From Benincasa hispida (taxonomy: Eukaryota > Streptophyta > Magnoliopsida > Cucurbitales > Cucurbitaceae), in NCBI RefSeq assembly GCF_009727055.1, contig NC_052359.1, forward strand, positions 61,565,760 to 61,629,759: a stretch of 64,000 nt of DNA, written 5' to 3'. Shown in pieces: positions 1 to 11,486 of the stretch. How positions within the stretch are numbered: position 1 is the first letter of the stretch; each line of letters starts with the position of its first letter. Below the pieces are notes generated by a model that had not been told where the DNA came from, did not search any database, and saw only the letters and a list, made by a program, of their open reading frames with translations. Made by a program: the position numbers and the translations under genes.

Positions 1-2688
1 GGCCAAGCAGATAAGCTTAGAAAATGGAGAGCATCAATCTCCATGGCATAATCTTCATCAGTCACTGTATCATTGGTCACATCCATCAACTGGTGGTCTT
101 CTCCAAGACCTATACCATGCTCATTGTCAATACTCATTTGAAGGCCACCGTACATACGTGAGGAATATTGCCTATTATGGTATTTGCTTCTTCTAGGAAG
201 CTTCTCAAAAACAAATTTACCCTTTTCCATCTTGTATGGAATTTTCTTCGATTCCAGGGCAGACATTTTTCTTGATGAATAAAATTTGCAACTAGGTGTC
301 AGACTAATGCTCTCATCAAGCATGTTTGGAATGCTTCCAGATACATTTTCAGTTCCCAACCAACTATCAATAATCTTCAAGCACTCGTAAGTCAGCCACA
401 TAATAGTTGATGAAATTGCATCTGAACAAACTTCATCAACTCTTGATGCAGATGTGGATGTACTATTCTTTCCCAATACATTACACGCAGCACTTTCCTG
501 TGATAGACGTCCTACTTTAGCATGTCTAACACTATCTATATCATCTACGTTCTGCTTGTACGTTTGGAAATACATTGCATCAGCTGCATCTTCACAACTA
601 CTACTAGCAGCAGAAAATGCTTCCTTCACCAATAAGGAATGAATGTTAGCAACGGAATGATCTAAACCAAAAGGCAAATGAACATTTTCATTTTCTTCTT
701 CTATGTGGAGGCCTGTTTCTCTCTTCTGGGGATCCATTCCTTGCACAAAAGTCAGCAGTCTCAACCAAGTTCTTAGGATATCCTGCTGCTCATAGATTAC
801 ATATCTGGGCACTACAGCATGGCTCATGACAAATCTAACATCTTCAACTACACGGATGGTGGTTTCATACAAATTACTCCACTTTACAACCTATATATGG
901 GAAACGAAAAATCATTTTTCTGGATAAGAAAGGAAAAGAGAAAAGAAAAATCATAAGACAGCAAAAAACAGAACTATACCAAAAAGACTACTAATTGAAA
1001 ATTATTATTACTATTATTATTGTTGTTGTTAACATATAAAGTCTTTAAGGGGGAGGATATTTTTCAATGTCATCATAACATTACAAAGGTCATAGTATTT
1101 AATTGCCTGTGTCTACATAAGTGAAGATTACACATCTATCCTCTACAAAAAAAAAATCATATGAATGTGGAGTCGAACAACATAACAATTGACTGAGTGC
1201 TCAGAGCTGAAAATAAGGATGCTTTACCTGCAAGCGACCATCTTCGCTTACGCAAGAAATGAAAATATCTTCTAAACATCCCAAGAGGATGGACAATAAG
1301 TTCATTTCCACTACCAAACGAGGAGTAAGTGTTGGAACAGTGAATATTTGCACTGAGAAAGTTGGCAATAGTGGATACTTTTTAAGCACATGGTCACTAC
1401 TGTCTTCTATCGCTTCGTTGATAACAGTAGGATAATAATTCAAAAAAACTTTTGCAAATTCATATTTAAATATAGGTTCTCCCAGCAACTTAAGAAGTAA
1501 CTCATGGACTTTCTTCACTACGCTATCAGTTAACAGCCTCTCTAACCTCACCAAAATATCCAATAAGCCAGCTGAAGAAATCACCCTTTTTGAAACAAAG
1601 CTGAGTAAGCTTTCACTGTACTTGCAGAAATCTAAAAGCATCTCAACCACAGCAAATGTTAACTCGTTTGCAACCTTTTTATGCTCTGTAACACGGTCAC
1701 TCAATTTAGGGTCTTCCACGCTAATATCTTCTGCAGATAAGAGTTTGTTTTTCCAAGAAGTGAAGAGTGCATCAAGTATAGGCCCTACAGATTTAACAAG
1801 TTCTTCTGGAAGTGGTTGTATCTGTTCTGCACCTTTATGCTTTGAGCAAAACCCCTCCCGCTTCCACGCCGTCGCATCACCACAATCGCAGCAACCACCT
1901 CCAGTATAAATTATGGAGTAATCGTGGTCCTGGTGGTTTCCACTCTGAAAGCAAGGGACGCAAATTGCACAAGTTGGATCGTGTTCACAAGTTCGGCACC
2001 TATAAGCTATATCGTTATGTCCCCAAACAGCGCCACATACACCACGCTGGCCAACACTCATTTTTGACAGATTCTTCAGAGCATATGCTGGTTCGCCTTC
2101 AAACATCAACCACTGTAACCACATCATGCTTTCACGGAATTGAGCTTTCATGGTTGGGCCTGTCAGAGACTTTTTGGACCCTGCTTTAGCATCACGTATA
2201 ACTTCTACCACTTCGACATCGGCAGGCAAAATTGCAGTTACCAGCTGCGGTATAAGAAACTTGTTGTCCTTGACAAAAGAAACTAAACCACGAAAAAGTT
2301 GATCCAATAGCTCATCAGGAACTCCAAGTACAGCAAGCCGCTGACAAACAATAGAATCAGAATTATAAACAAGTGAATTGATGATAACCATCATTTGATC
2401 AAGGCACTACACGATCTCAATTCCAAGTAGAAATGGAACCAAAAATCCAAAAACAGAAAAGGATAAACGCGTTTATAAAGTAAGACAACAACATACACGA
2501 TTGGTAGCAGGATGGCAGCAAAGTACAAGGGATTAAAAACGAACAACCCCATCTAAATCAACACTAAATTTGAAATGCAATGTAAAAATAAGAAACGCGA
2601 AAAGAAAATCTCGCATTACCCGCAGAATTCGATCACGCGGCTTAAGTGGCGCAGATTCAGAAGGGGAACCAATATCCATATCGTCCAT
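1..2688 (-). CDS. PRT6: PRT6, N-degron pathway E3 ubiquitin ligase (UBR box), 5' part, runs off left edge
   Basis: N-recognin that binds proteins with basic (Arg/Lys/His) N-termini and directs their ubiquitination; in plants it acts in oxygen sensing through turnover of ERF-VII factors. Three exons are visible on the minus strand: 2688-2620 (23 codons, start in good context, A at -3 and G at +4), 2340-1228 (371 codons) and 890 to the edge (about 296 codons). All junctions are phase 0 with GT..AG introns at 2619-2341 and 1227-891. Exons 1 and 2 join to read DRILRRLAVLGVPDELL, a conserved PRT6 start. The UBR box lies at about residues 124-193: VCGAVWG, CRTCEHDPTCAICVPCF, H-x2-H and GGCCDCGDATAWKREGFCSKH, with zinc-binding Cys and His in place. 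Arabidopsis PRT6 is about 2,000 residues, so roughly one third is here; the RING and C-terminal regions are off the window. No stop or frameshift was seen. Confidence 0.95.
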
Positions 2689-3100
2689 TCTCCGGGAGCG
2701 CCAATATGGCACCAGCCAGTCAGCGCAACAGAAACAGCGCCGTAGCCGAGAGGTTGCACTCCCCAGGTTTCAACTCCAGCCAACAACTACTCCACAAGAA
2801 ATCCGAAACCCTAAGATTGAATCCTCCAATTCGTGCCGTCTCGATCATTCAATCCTCCTGGAACGGTGAATTTCAACACTGAGATTGTCCTCTTTGCCCC
2901 TCCGGCCTCCCAAAAGTTGGGTCTATTCACCAAATTTCAGAACCACGATCAGCGTAAAGAGAAATGAACGTCATCCACATAAAAGTTCATCGGGGAAGGT
3001 AAGTATAAGTAGGAAAATTGCGTCCAAAGTCGTTGAAATTACAAAAGAAAATGCAAAAACCCTTCGAAGGGAAGTAGTTGATCCTGATCGTATCTTCTTC
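2689..3100 (-). promoter_or_regulatory. PRT6 5' leader and proximal promoter
   Basis: GC-richer stretch immediately upstream of the PRT6 start, before the sequence turns AT-rich. It carries the telo-box-like sequence AAACCCTAA on the plus strand at 2806-2814, a common element in promoters and leaders of plant housekeeping genes. Short plus-strand reading frames cross it but show no recognisable protein, so I treat it as untranslated. The transcription start cannot be placed from sequence alone. Confidence 0.5.
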
Positions 3101-3848
3101 GGTTGCGTAACTATTATTCCTTTTTTTCTTTTTTTTCATTTTAATTTTATAAAGTTCATATTTTGTCTCACGCAATGCTTTGAGTCGGTGAATTGTAATA
3201 AAATGACTCTTGTCTGCAACAGCCCAGGCCCATTTCTCATGTTCGCCTGCCTGGCCCACCTCATTCTTTCTATCTCTCTCCTTACAATATTAAACCATGT
3301 TGATTTTATTTTTATTTTTACTTTTATCTTTTGAGATGAACTTAGACTTGATGATTAATAATAAATGTTCATATTAGTTGAGCTATGATCATGTTGGTAA
3401 TAACGTTGAAATTTAAATAAAGTGAAAGTAATGAGTAGTATGCTTTTTTTTTAATTCAACCATACGTCGGGTGTGATATTTAAAGTCCTCATTTTTTAGT
3501 CGATAATGTAAATTTTATGCTAACCGAGTTATGCTCGTGTTGGTCATAGTGATTTTTGTAACCTTCCTTTATTTTTTCTTTTCTCTTTTTTTTCATTACT
3601 ATAACTATTGACATGGAGATTTTAGATCTGCCCTTGGGGAAAGAAGCATGTGTTAAAACTATGCTCAAGTCGATTGCTTTGTTTACTTGTCAAGAATTAG
3701 AATGAACTACCATCGAAGTGACAATGTTTTTCTTTGTTGTATGAGTCACTTTTCATGTATCTCAATTCATCTTAAATATTAATAATAATTTGAATAAATT
3801 ACAAGTTTTGTCATTATGAGATATCTAATTACTCATTTGTCCATAACA
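3101..3848. other. AT-rich intergenic DNA, nothing recognised
   Basis: T-rich and A-rich stretches with no convincing coding frame, RNA gene or element boundary. It separates the PRT6 promoter from the TRIM-like element. Confidence 0.5.
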
Positions 3849-4180
3849 AGTGGTATCAGAGTCGTATCCCTATGTAGTTATGTCAATAAAATTATCGAGT
3901 GTCAAACAGTAAGTGGTGAGCCACGAAAGTTATGGTCAATTGTGGAGATTCGTGGTTGAGCTTTATTGGATTAACGGTGTGCTCCAAAGAAAATGAGTTT
4001 GCCTAAATAAAAGTTAGATAGATATAGATGACTACTCGAGAGGAGGTTCAGCGGTCCCTCTGTTCGAGGGGATGATTGTTAGGAATATGATCAATTTTAA
4101 AGTCCAACATTTGCTAGATAAATAGGTGATTATGGATATACAAAAGGATGATAACTATTTATAATGATATGAGACATATA
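3849..4180 (+). mobile_element. Degraded TRIM-like mini LTR retrotransposon core
   Basis: A primer binding site complementary to initiator tRNA-Met (TGGTATCAGAG at 3851) follows a TAACA-type LTR end. About 215 bp later a purine-rich tract (gaggggatgat, 4066-4076) directly precedes TGTTAGGAATATGATC at 4077, a typical LTR start. An interior of about 225 bp with no coding capacity fits a terminal-repeat retrotransposon in miniature. The outer ends of both LTRs are not resolved and I could not align the two LTRs by eye, so the limits are approximate. Confidence 0.45.
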
Positions 4181-5298
4181 TAAAGAACATTGTCCCAATA
4201 TAACATGAATATTTATTATCATCAAAACAAATATGATACAAGCTCGTAAAGCTAATAACATTAACATAAACTCTTCCTTGCTAATAATTTCACCCCTTTG
4301 TACTTGTAACTTTGTAATGGAATGTCCCTAAAAGGAAAAACAATATAAATAATCGTAATAATAATGTAGAAAGGTTAGCACGTTACCCGCCTCAATTTTC
4401 CTTTTTCTTTTTAATTTGCTTGTCAACTTGTAACTTAACCAAATTTGTTTCACGAAAACTATTTCTTTCAATGTAGTTTTTTATAATGTACTTCTACTTT
4501 CTTAATTTGTTTGGATGTTTTGACGATAGAATTGTCAACTTTTGACCAATTGAAACTCTAGATGCAAATTAATTGTTAGGAGAATATGAACGCAAATTAA
4601 TAATAATTTGGTTTTGCTCTATTATTGTTATTATTATTATTATTATTAATAATTCAATAACATGGAAAACTAGAGTGAACATCTAACATTACAATAGTTG
4701 TCAATATCTTAATCACTTAAAAACTAAATTAAAGTTTATTTATTTTAGGTGACAAGTAGTAGTTAAGATAATCGATTATATATGAAAATCATCCTGACAA
4801 AATTTTTATACGCAACAAAAAGAACAAAATATTATGTATAAGAAATTTTATAAGGATAATCTTCATATACATAACAATTGCTAATAAGTTTATTTTCATA
4901 ACCGATTAAAATTTACTCAATAAATTTATTAGAAAAAAAGTATTAAATGTGTAGTCAACAATATGGTTTCATATACATTATACATTTTCTTAGATAGGAC
5001 ATTAGAACTATTGTCTTTAGCGTGATATTTTGTGTTTAGTATTAGTAATATTTAAATATGTTATTATAAAAAATATTAGGCACGGAATAAATTATGCATC
5101 CAATAGCATGAGAAGTTGAAAACATTATCTATTTCAAAAATAGGTAATTGAATGCTATGCAATATGACAAACCACCCCCAACAAATTTTATATTACATCA
5201 TGAAAGTGGTTGGAAAGTTAGTTAATTATTGGTGTTCATACACATTGATATTTTATGGGCTTATTCAAACTTTTATTATTATAATCCTTTTTTTTATA

Positions 5299-5300
<2 letters not shown>
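4181..5300. other. AT-rich intergenic DNA
   Basis: No gene or element boundary recognised. A short ATT-rich run lies at about 4621-4650. Confidence 0.5.

Positions 5301-5358
<58 letters not shown>
5301..5358 (+). repeat. (TTA/ATT)n microsatellite, about 19 units
   Basis: Uninterrupted TTA units. The short Tyr-rich reading frame across it is only the repeat translated. A single N at 5377 lies just downstream. Confidence 0.95.
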
Positions 5359-5376
5359 CATATTTTGGACATTTAT

Positions 5377-5377
5377 N
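5377..5377. other. Ambiguous base (N)
   Basis: Single undetermined base just after the microsatellite, probably a polishing leftover. Confidence 0.95.
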
Positions 5378-5471
5378 ATAGGTATGAAAATTTAAACCTT
5401 TAGCTTCAAGGAATGGGTATATACTAATTACCGCTAAGGTATGCTTACTTTAGCTATTTAAAATATTTTAA

Positions 5472-5706
5472 GGACATGTTTGAGAGTAATTCTAGAATGG
5501 TAAGATCATTTTTTTCATTTTTGAAATTATTTAAAAATATGTCTTTAATAATTTCAAACCAATTTTAACACCGTGAAAAGTATATTTAAAAATATAAAAA
5601 TTAATATTAAATTAATTTTGAGAGATTAAAAGTGTATTTTAGAGTGATTAAAAACATAACCAAAATAACTTTAAATGTTTCAAAATCACTCTCAAACACA
5701 TGTACT
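5472..5706. mobile_element. Putative MITE with imperfect terminal inverted repeats
   Basis: The left end reads GGACATGTTTGAGAGTAATT and the right end, reversed, reads GTACATGTGTTTGAGAGTGA, so the ends pair over about 20 bases with a 2-base indel. The interior is AT-rich, noncoding and about 235 bp long. I could not identify a clear target-site duplication, so the superfamily is unassigned. Confidence 0.55.
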
Positions 5707-6166
5707 AATACGGTGTAACATAAGATGATTTGAAATATAACTATTTTTAATTGTTAAAATGAATATAGCTCAAGAAGAGTTGATGTATACTCTTTCTCTC
5801 GAAGTTGGAGATTTAAATCTTCATGTCACACTCATGATATTAAAAAGGACTTATTTTAATTTGAGAGATAAATCGCTTTATGATAGGATCGAATTTAATT
5901 ACTAAAGAGAAGTAAAAGTTCAAGATTATGAGAATATTTTAATTCCTTAAGACCATGACTATTAATTTGTTCACATTAATACGAATGAAATTTCCTATAA
6001 TGTATCTCATTATATCTTAGCAGTCAAATTCTGAAATTTCTTTAAATAATTTATTTAAAAACACTTATATATTGTAGCGTAGATAAAAAGTTCAAGATTT
6101 TGATAATAGAATATTTTTATTCCCACGTTAATACGAATGAATTTTACGACTTTTGACTCTCGCTAG
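5707..6166. other. AT-rich intergenic DNA
   Basis: No gene, RNA or element boundary recognised between the two MITE-like elements. Confidence 0.5.
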
Positions 6167-6357
6167 TAGGGTGTTCATCAAAACCGACGAAACCAATTGA
6201 AGATCCAACTATTTATATAACACGTACACACAAAATATAAATCTAAATTGAACCAAATCATTATTACGTATATTATAAAACTGAATCGTTTATGCTATTT
6301 AAAACCGAATCGAATCGAATTAATTATATATATAAAATCGAAAACCAACCGACCCTA
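6167..6357. mobile_element. Putative hAT-type MITE, 191 bp
   Basis: Ends TAGGGTGTTCAT and ..GACCCTA are inverted over TAGGGT. Flanks are CTCGCTAG (6159-6166) and CTCGCTAT (6358-6365), an 8-bp direct repeat with one mismatch. The interior has runs of the AACCGAA/ACCGAC type common in small plant hAT derivatives. No transposase is encoded. Confidence 0.6.
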
Positions 6358-6365
6358 CTCGCTAT

Positions 6366-8222
6366 CATCTTGGTGGATGCTCTTGAATTGCTTTAAATAT
6401 TTTATTTAATAAATTACTTATACTCGAAAAGTTAAATTATAAATTTAGTTCTTATGTTTTAGAGATAAAACTAGAATTCCGTCCCAGTTGTTTATAATCA
6501 AATTTTAGTTTGTCTGGTTTCATAAGATCCAACAAAATAATTCATATCGTAGAGACTATTTATAAGGGTTTTACCAAATCATAAATACTAAATTCTAATT
6601 TTTGTAATTCAGTGAGACCAAATGTGTAATTTAATCTCAAACATGAATATAACTATAACCTACATTTGGAAAATGTCATTACACTTAGGTCACGTTAATA
6701 AATCAATGATAATTTGAAAAGTGGACCTCATTTGATTATTTACTTGTGTTCTGCATCCGTGAGCCCACTTCCAAATCTGTAATAGAAAAACACAAAATGA
6801 TTGATAAGCGAAGTGTGCTCAATCCAATTGTAAGATAGCGATAACAGTAAATTTGACAAAATTCATAATTTTAAGTAAACGCCATCATAATAAATCTAAT
6901 TACATTTGTGATTGTGGTCTGTTACAATAGATATCAATGAAATTTCATTACGATTGCACTAATTTTCGTTACGAATTGGTAAATGTGGTCGTAGTTCATA
7001 TTATGACCAAGAATGTGCATGGTTTGACTCGATCCAATTTTGGACAAAACTATAGATCAAATCAAGGTACTCGATTTATAAGAGGGAAGAACCGTGAAAA
7101 AATGGTATACGTCGATTTCGATTTGTGAACCGTTGATTCGATTTTAAACCAATTTTTCCTTTTATTTTTCTTTTTTTTTAGCGTCTCCCCCTGAAGATGA
7201 AGACGCCTATTTAAAAAGAATGGCATTAAGCATACGATGCTTAAAAAATTTCAGAAAAACAAAACCTCTTACAGTTATGATTACTGAACTTGAAAAAATG
7301 TACACTAAAAAACATATGGTTTTATGATTTTATTGAAGAAAAATAATATAATCTTAAATTGTATGTGTTTGTTGTGCAAAGTTGAGTTGAATTGGTAATT
7401 ATTATCTATGTTTGGTGTGCATTGAATTTGAAAGTCTGTATTTAGATGTAAAGTTGAATTAGGGTATCTAATGCAATTTTTGTAAATGAGATTGTTTTTT
7501 GTTTTTTTCTCTTTGACATTGTTGATTAATTTTCAACTATATACCTATTTTATCAACCCTTTTATGACATAAACTGGAAAAACTCTATTTTTTTAAATTT
7601 GTAAAACATAACAGATTTTTTTCGACATTCTTTTAAGAAAAATTGTAAAAACTCTAATTCTCTTCAATCGGTTACCATAAAAAACATGTCAAATTGCAAC
7701 TCAATTACTTATGAATTGGTATATTGTATGTACGTATATTGAATCTTTCTAACTTAACATTATTATAAAAAATTGACATGTTATAAACATAAACATTGAA
7801 TAACTGGATAACTTAGTTTATGTTTATATAATATGGATCGTATATGTCAAACTGAAATTGTACATAGAATAATTACTTTAATGATGATGAGAATGTGATA
7901 GTGTAGTACAGTTACATTCTTCTGAACATCACAAAAATTATACCAAATGACTGAACATATGGCCGTTCCAAAAAACAAATCGACAAAATATTGTTTTTGG
8001 GTTGAAATATTAGTCGGTCAATCTAGTGGGTCCAAACAAGTAGGCGTGTGTAGTACCGTAGCCCTTTCTCTTCCAGTACAGTGAGGAAGAGGTCCGTCTT
8101 TTGTATGTCTGTGCCAATTATATCAATTAGGTCGCATCTATCATCCTAAGTCAGCCATTCAATACCAAATATGGCCTAAATTATCTCCTTTCGATGTCCA
8201 AATTCCAACTCATATATCTCAG
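6366..8222. other. AT-rich intergenic DNA
   Basis: No coding frame longer than about 60 codons and none with a recognisable domain. The stretch 7005-7150 has the AACCG/TCGATTT composition of the small hAT elements nearby, but I could not define ends. Confidence 0.45.
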
Positions 8223-8340
8223 TTTGCCACACAACGAGTCTGCCCATATGCGTTGACTACATATCAGTGGTTGCCACACAATGTGGTTTTAGTCAATGAT
8301 TTCATATTTCTCGGTTTGCCACACAATGTGGTTTTAGTCA
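8223..8340 (+). repeat. Short direct repeats around TTGCCACACAA
   Basis: TTGCCACACAAyG occurs three times. The last two copies (8269-8295 and 8313-8340) extend to about 27 nearly identical bases ending in tggttttagtca, spaced by about 45 bases. Confidence 0.8.
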
Positions 8341-8624
8341 AAATTTGAGGGATAAAATTTTGGAAAAAGTTATAGAATGAAAATTTAATATATACGAAAA
8401 TTTATAACTAGCCAAAATAAATTCTAGAAAGTCCCTTGTATCTCACACCAAAAAAAAAAAAAAAAAAATTGATTGTTGAAAACCTTTTTTCTCATATTAG
8501 AAAATAATGATGGAAAATTTGAAACTTTGATTCCGGTTAAAAGCAATTTCAAGCCCTGTTAAAAAGCAATTTTAAGAATTTTTAAATTTTATTCCTATGC
8601 TTATGATATTGAAAAGGTACTACT

Positions 8625-9116
8625 ATGCTTATCAGGGATGTACATAAAAGCACATTGGACCGATCGAAACAGATTGAATTAAGGTCGGTCGGTTGTCGAT
8701 TTTCCTAACAAAAAAGAAAAAAGAAAATCGTCTGACCAACCGTATATTAGAAATTTTTTTTTAAATAAATATAAAAGCATACTCACTACCATCAACTCAA
8801 GCTCAAACCTACTATTTTAATATTGATTTATTATTATTTTTTTTATGTTGCCTAATTTTCAAAATCTACTACATGATTGATTTAATTTTTCATAAGAAAA
8901 TGATTGATTTAAAATTTTAAAAGTTGGAGATTATATTAACCTAATGATAACACTTCATCATTCATCTTTTCTTTTCATTCACCTTTGGCTTTGTTAAAAA
9001 AAAAAAAAAAAGGCCAAACCGACCAACCGGACCGATGGTCGATTGAATTTCACACTTTTTTGGTCGAATTTTGGTGGCGATTTTGGGATTAACCGATGTA
9101 CACCCCTAATGCTTAT
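8625..9116. mobile_element. hAT-type MITE with 8-bp target-site duplication
   Basis: The element proper is 8633-9108 (476 bp). It starts CAGGGATGTACAT and ends ATGTACACCCCTA, giving imperfect terminal inverted repeats. It is flanked on both sides by ATGCTTAT (8625-8632 and 9109-9116), the 8-bp duplication expected for hAT transposition. The interior holds two oligo-A or oligo-T rich stretches and ACCGACCAACCGG-type motifs but no transposase, so it is non-autonomous. A similar CCTATGCTTAT string also occurs nearby, so part of the flank match could predate the insertion. Confidence 0.75.
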
Positions 9117-9724
9117 TCCTATGCTTATACTTTCTTTACCATGGAATTTATGCCATATTAGAATACATGTAACTTTCCTTCAGAATTGGTCTCCATTCAT
9201 TCATGTTTTTTTTATATTTACAAATATTTTAATGAAGATTAATTTCATGTATCTATAGCTATTTTTTATATAAATAAATTTTTTATTCTATACAGATTTG
9301 AAATGTACTTTTTAATTTAGCAGAAAGTTGTCAGATAAAATAAAATAAATATGGAATGAACCAAACTAAAATTATAAATAGAATTCTAAATTGAAATTTA
9401 GAGATTGAAAATTAAAATAAACCTCAAACTATTTATAATAAATCAAAATCCATAACTAAATAGTCCCAAACAATGTCAATATACAAGTGAAAACAAAACC
9501 ATAATACATTACAAATGTTCACCAATTCAAGCAACAAACAATAGACTATGACAAAGATCATTCCAAATGTAAAATTTATAAATCTCAAACTAGTTACTAA
9601 AGGTATGTTCGATTAGTTTGGGCCCTACATGGAAGAAAAAGAAGTGTAGTTAGACCATAGGATAGATCAATACGATTAAAGTAGAAACAAAATATACTAG
9701 ATTATACTATTACAAAAGTACACA
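9117..9724. other. AT-rich intergenic DNA up to the retrotransposon block
   Basis: Nothing recognised. The left end of Copia-1 lies near 9725, where pol-distal sequence becomes recognisable; no 3' LTR is present there. Confidence 0.5.
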
Positions 9725-11486
9725 AAACAAGAACTAGTGTATGATATGCACCCAGTACAAAATCTTCCACTTGCCCTAGACTAGATGTGGCATGTCCAGT
9801 AGACTCATACTCTGCAGGTGACCCTCAAATACCTTAGCCATGAAGGCCTTCGTAAATGGATCAGCAACGCTGTGCGCTGAAGCTATATGCGTGACGATCA
9901 CGTTCCCTCGATGCACAATCTCTCAAAGGAGATGATACTTTCGCTCTATATGCTTCCCATGTTTGTGACTCCTAGGCTCTTGGAAATTGACCACGACACC
10001 ACTATTATCACAATAAAAGGTGATGAACTTTGACATATCTGGAACCACTTCCAGATCAGTCAGAAATTTCCTGAGCCACACAGTTTCCTTAGCTTCCTTG
10101 GAAGCTTCACAAGCTGCTACATACTCACCTTACACGAGCATGTAGATTTCCTTGATTTCCTTGGAAGCTTCACAAGTAGATTTCCTTGAATTCTTATCAA
10201 TTTGGAAATTAAAATCTGTGTATCCTGTAAGGATCAAATACTTTGAACCATACACGAGCATGTAGTCTCTCGTTCTCCGAAGATACTTCAGGATGTTCTT
10301 AACGATGGTCCAGTGATCAAATCTTAGATTAGATTGATATCTACTTACTATCCCCATTACATAGTAGATGTCAGGTTTAGTATATAACATTGCATACATC
10401 AGGCAACCAACAACCGATGCATAAGGGACCCGTCTCATTTCCTCAACCTTTTGAGGTGTCTTAGGACACTGTTCCTTAGACAAAATAACTCCATGTCTGA
10501 AAAAGAGCAAACCTCTCTTGGAGTTATGCATAAAAAACTTGACAAACATCTTCTCAATATATGATGCCTGAGATAAGGCCAGCGTTTTGTTCTTTCGATA
10601 TCTAAAGATCTAAACGCCCAGAACAAACTGTGCTTCTCCCAATTCTTTCATTTGGATGCTAGCCAATTTTTAATTTCAGTCAATAGACCTACATCATTCT
10701 CAATGAGTAGGATATCGTTCATATACAACACAAGAAAAGCTACTGAATCGTTGATGATTCTCATGTAAACACAAGGCTCATCGACATTCTGATCAAAGCA
10801 ATAAGAATTGATCGCAATATCAAATATTGTATTCCAAGATCGAGAAGCTTGCTTCAATTCATAAATGGACCGATTAAGCTTGGAAACCTTTTGCTTTTAA
10901 CCTTGGGTTATAAATCCCTCAGGCTGCTCCATATATATGGTCTCCTCAAGATTGCCATTTAGAAAAGCAGTCTTGACGTCCATTTGTCAAATCTCATAGT
11001 CATAATATGAGGCGATGGACAAAAGTATCTAGATAGACTTCAACATGGCAATAGGTGATAAAGTTTTCCCATAGTTGACTCCCTCGACTTGGGTATAACC
11101 CTTTGCCATAAGTCTATCCTTGAAGGTTTGCATCTTTCTATCAGTACCTCATTTTCTCTTGTAAATCCATTTTCAACCTATAGATGTAACCCCATCAAGT
11201 TGATCTACAAGATCCCAAATTGAATTGAAGTACATAGACTCCATTTCGAGATTCATAGCTTTGATCCACTCATTTTTGTCAACATCCTCCATTGCTTTCT
11301 TGTAAGACAGTGGATCCTCAACATTACCATCAGCTATGACAGCTAGGGTTTCCATTAAACCCATAATACGAATAGGTGGGTTCGCAACCCTCCCACTACA
11401 TCGAGCCTCCCTCAACGTTTGATGTGGATGTAACTTACTAGATGAACCAACTTCAACACTCTTGTTGAGGTATTGGGCTCTTCAAC
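9725..11486 (-). pseudogene. Copia-1 pol, reverse transcriptase and RNase H (broken)
   Basis: Ty1/copia RVT_2 and RNase H region spread over several frames. From 5' to 3' on the minus strand: 11415-11173 (SGRVANPPIR linker and RT start), 10857-10648 (RT core with KQASRSWN and the catalytic box read as YMNDILL), 10549-10130 (RT to RNase H connection), and a scrambled RNase H end to about 9725. Copia-3 in this window has YVDD in the catalytic box, so the Asn here probably removes one catalytic Asp. A duplicated 'cacgagcatgtag' patch at about 10134 and 10254 marks a small rearrangement, and the RNase H stretch between them is lost. The 3' LTR is absent. Several frameshifts make it non-functional. 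Confidence 0.85.

Noticed and set aside
2646..2882. Small plus-strand gene starting near 2646 or 2706
   Set aside because: Overlaps PRT6 exon 1 and its leader on the opposite strand, low-complexity composition, no recognisable domain; an antisense shadow is the simpler reading.
2885..3334. Plus-strand 149-codon frame upstream of PRT6
   Set aside because: Its second half is a translated T-rich tract and no family is recognised. A strong plus-strand splice-donor-like sequence at about 3000 was noted but is not evidence of a gene.
5152..5403. Tyr-rich protein
   Set aside because: Translation of the ATT microsatellite.
8448..8469. Poly-A tail of a SINE or LINE
   Set aside because: No upstream pol III boxes, LINE domain or flanking duplication found; left as a simple A-run.
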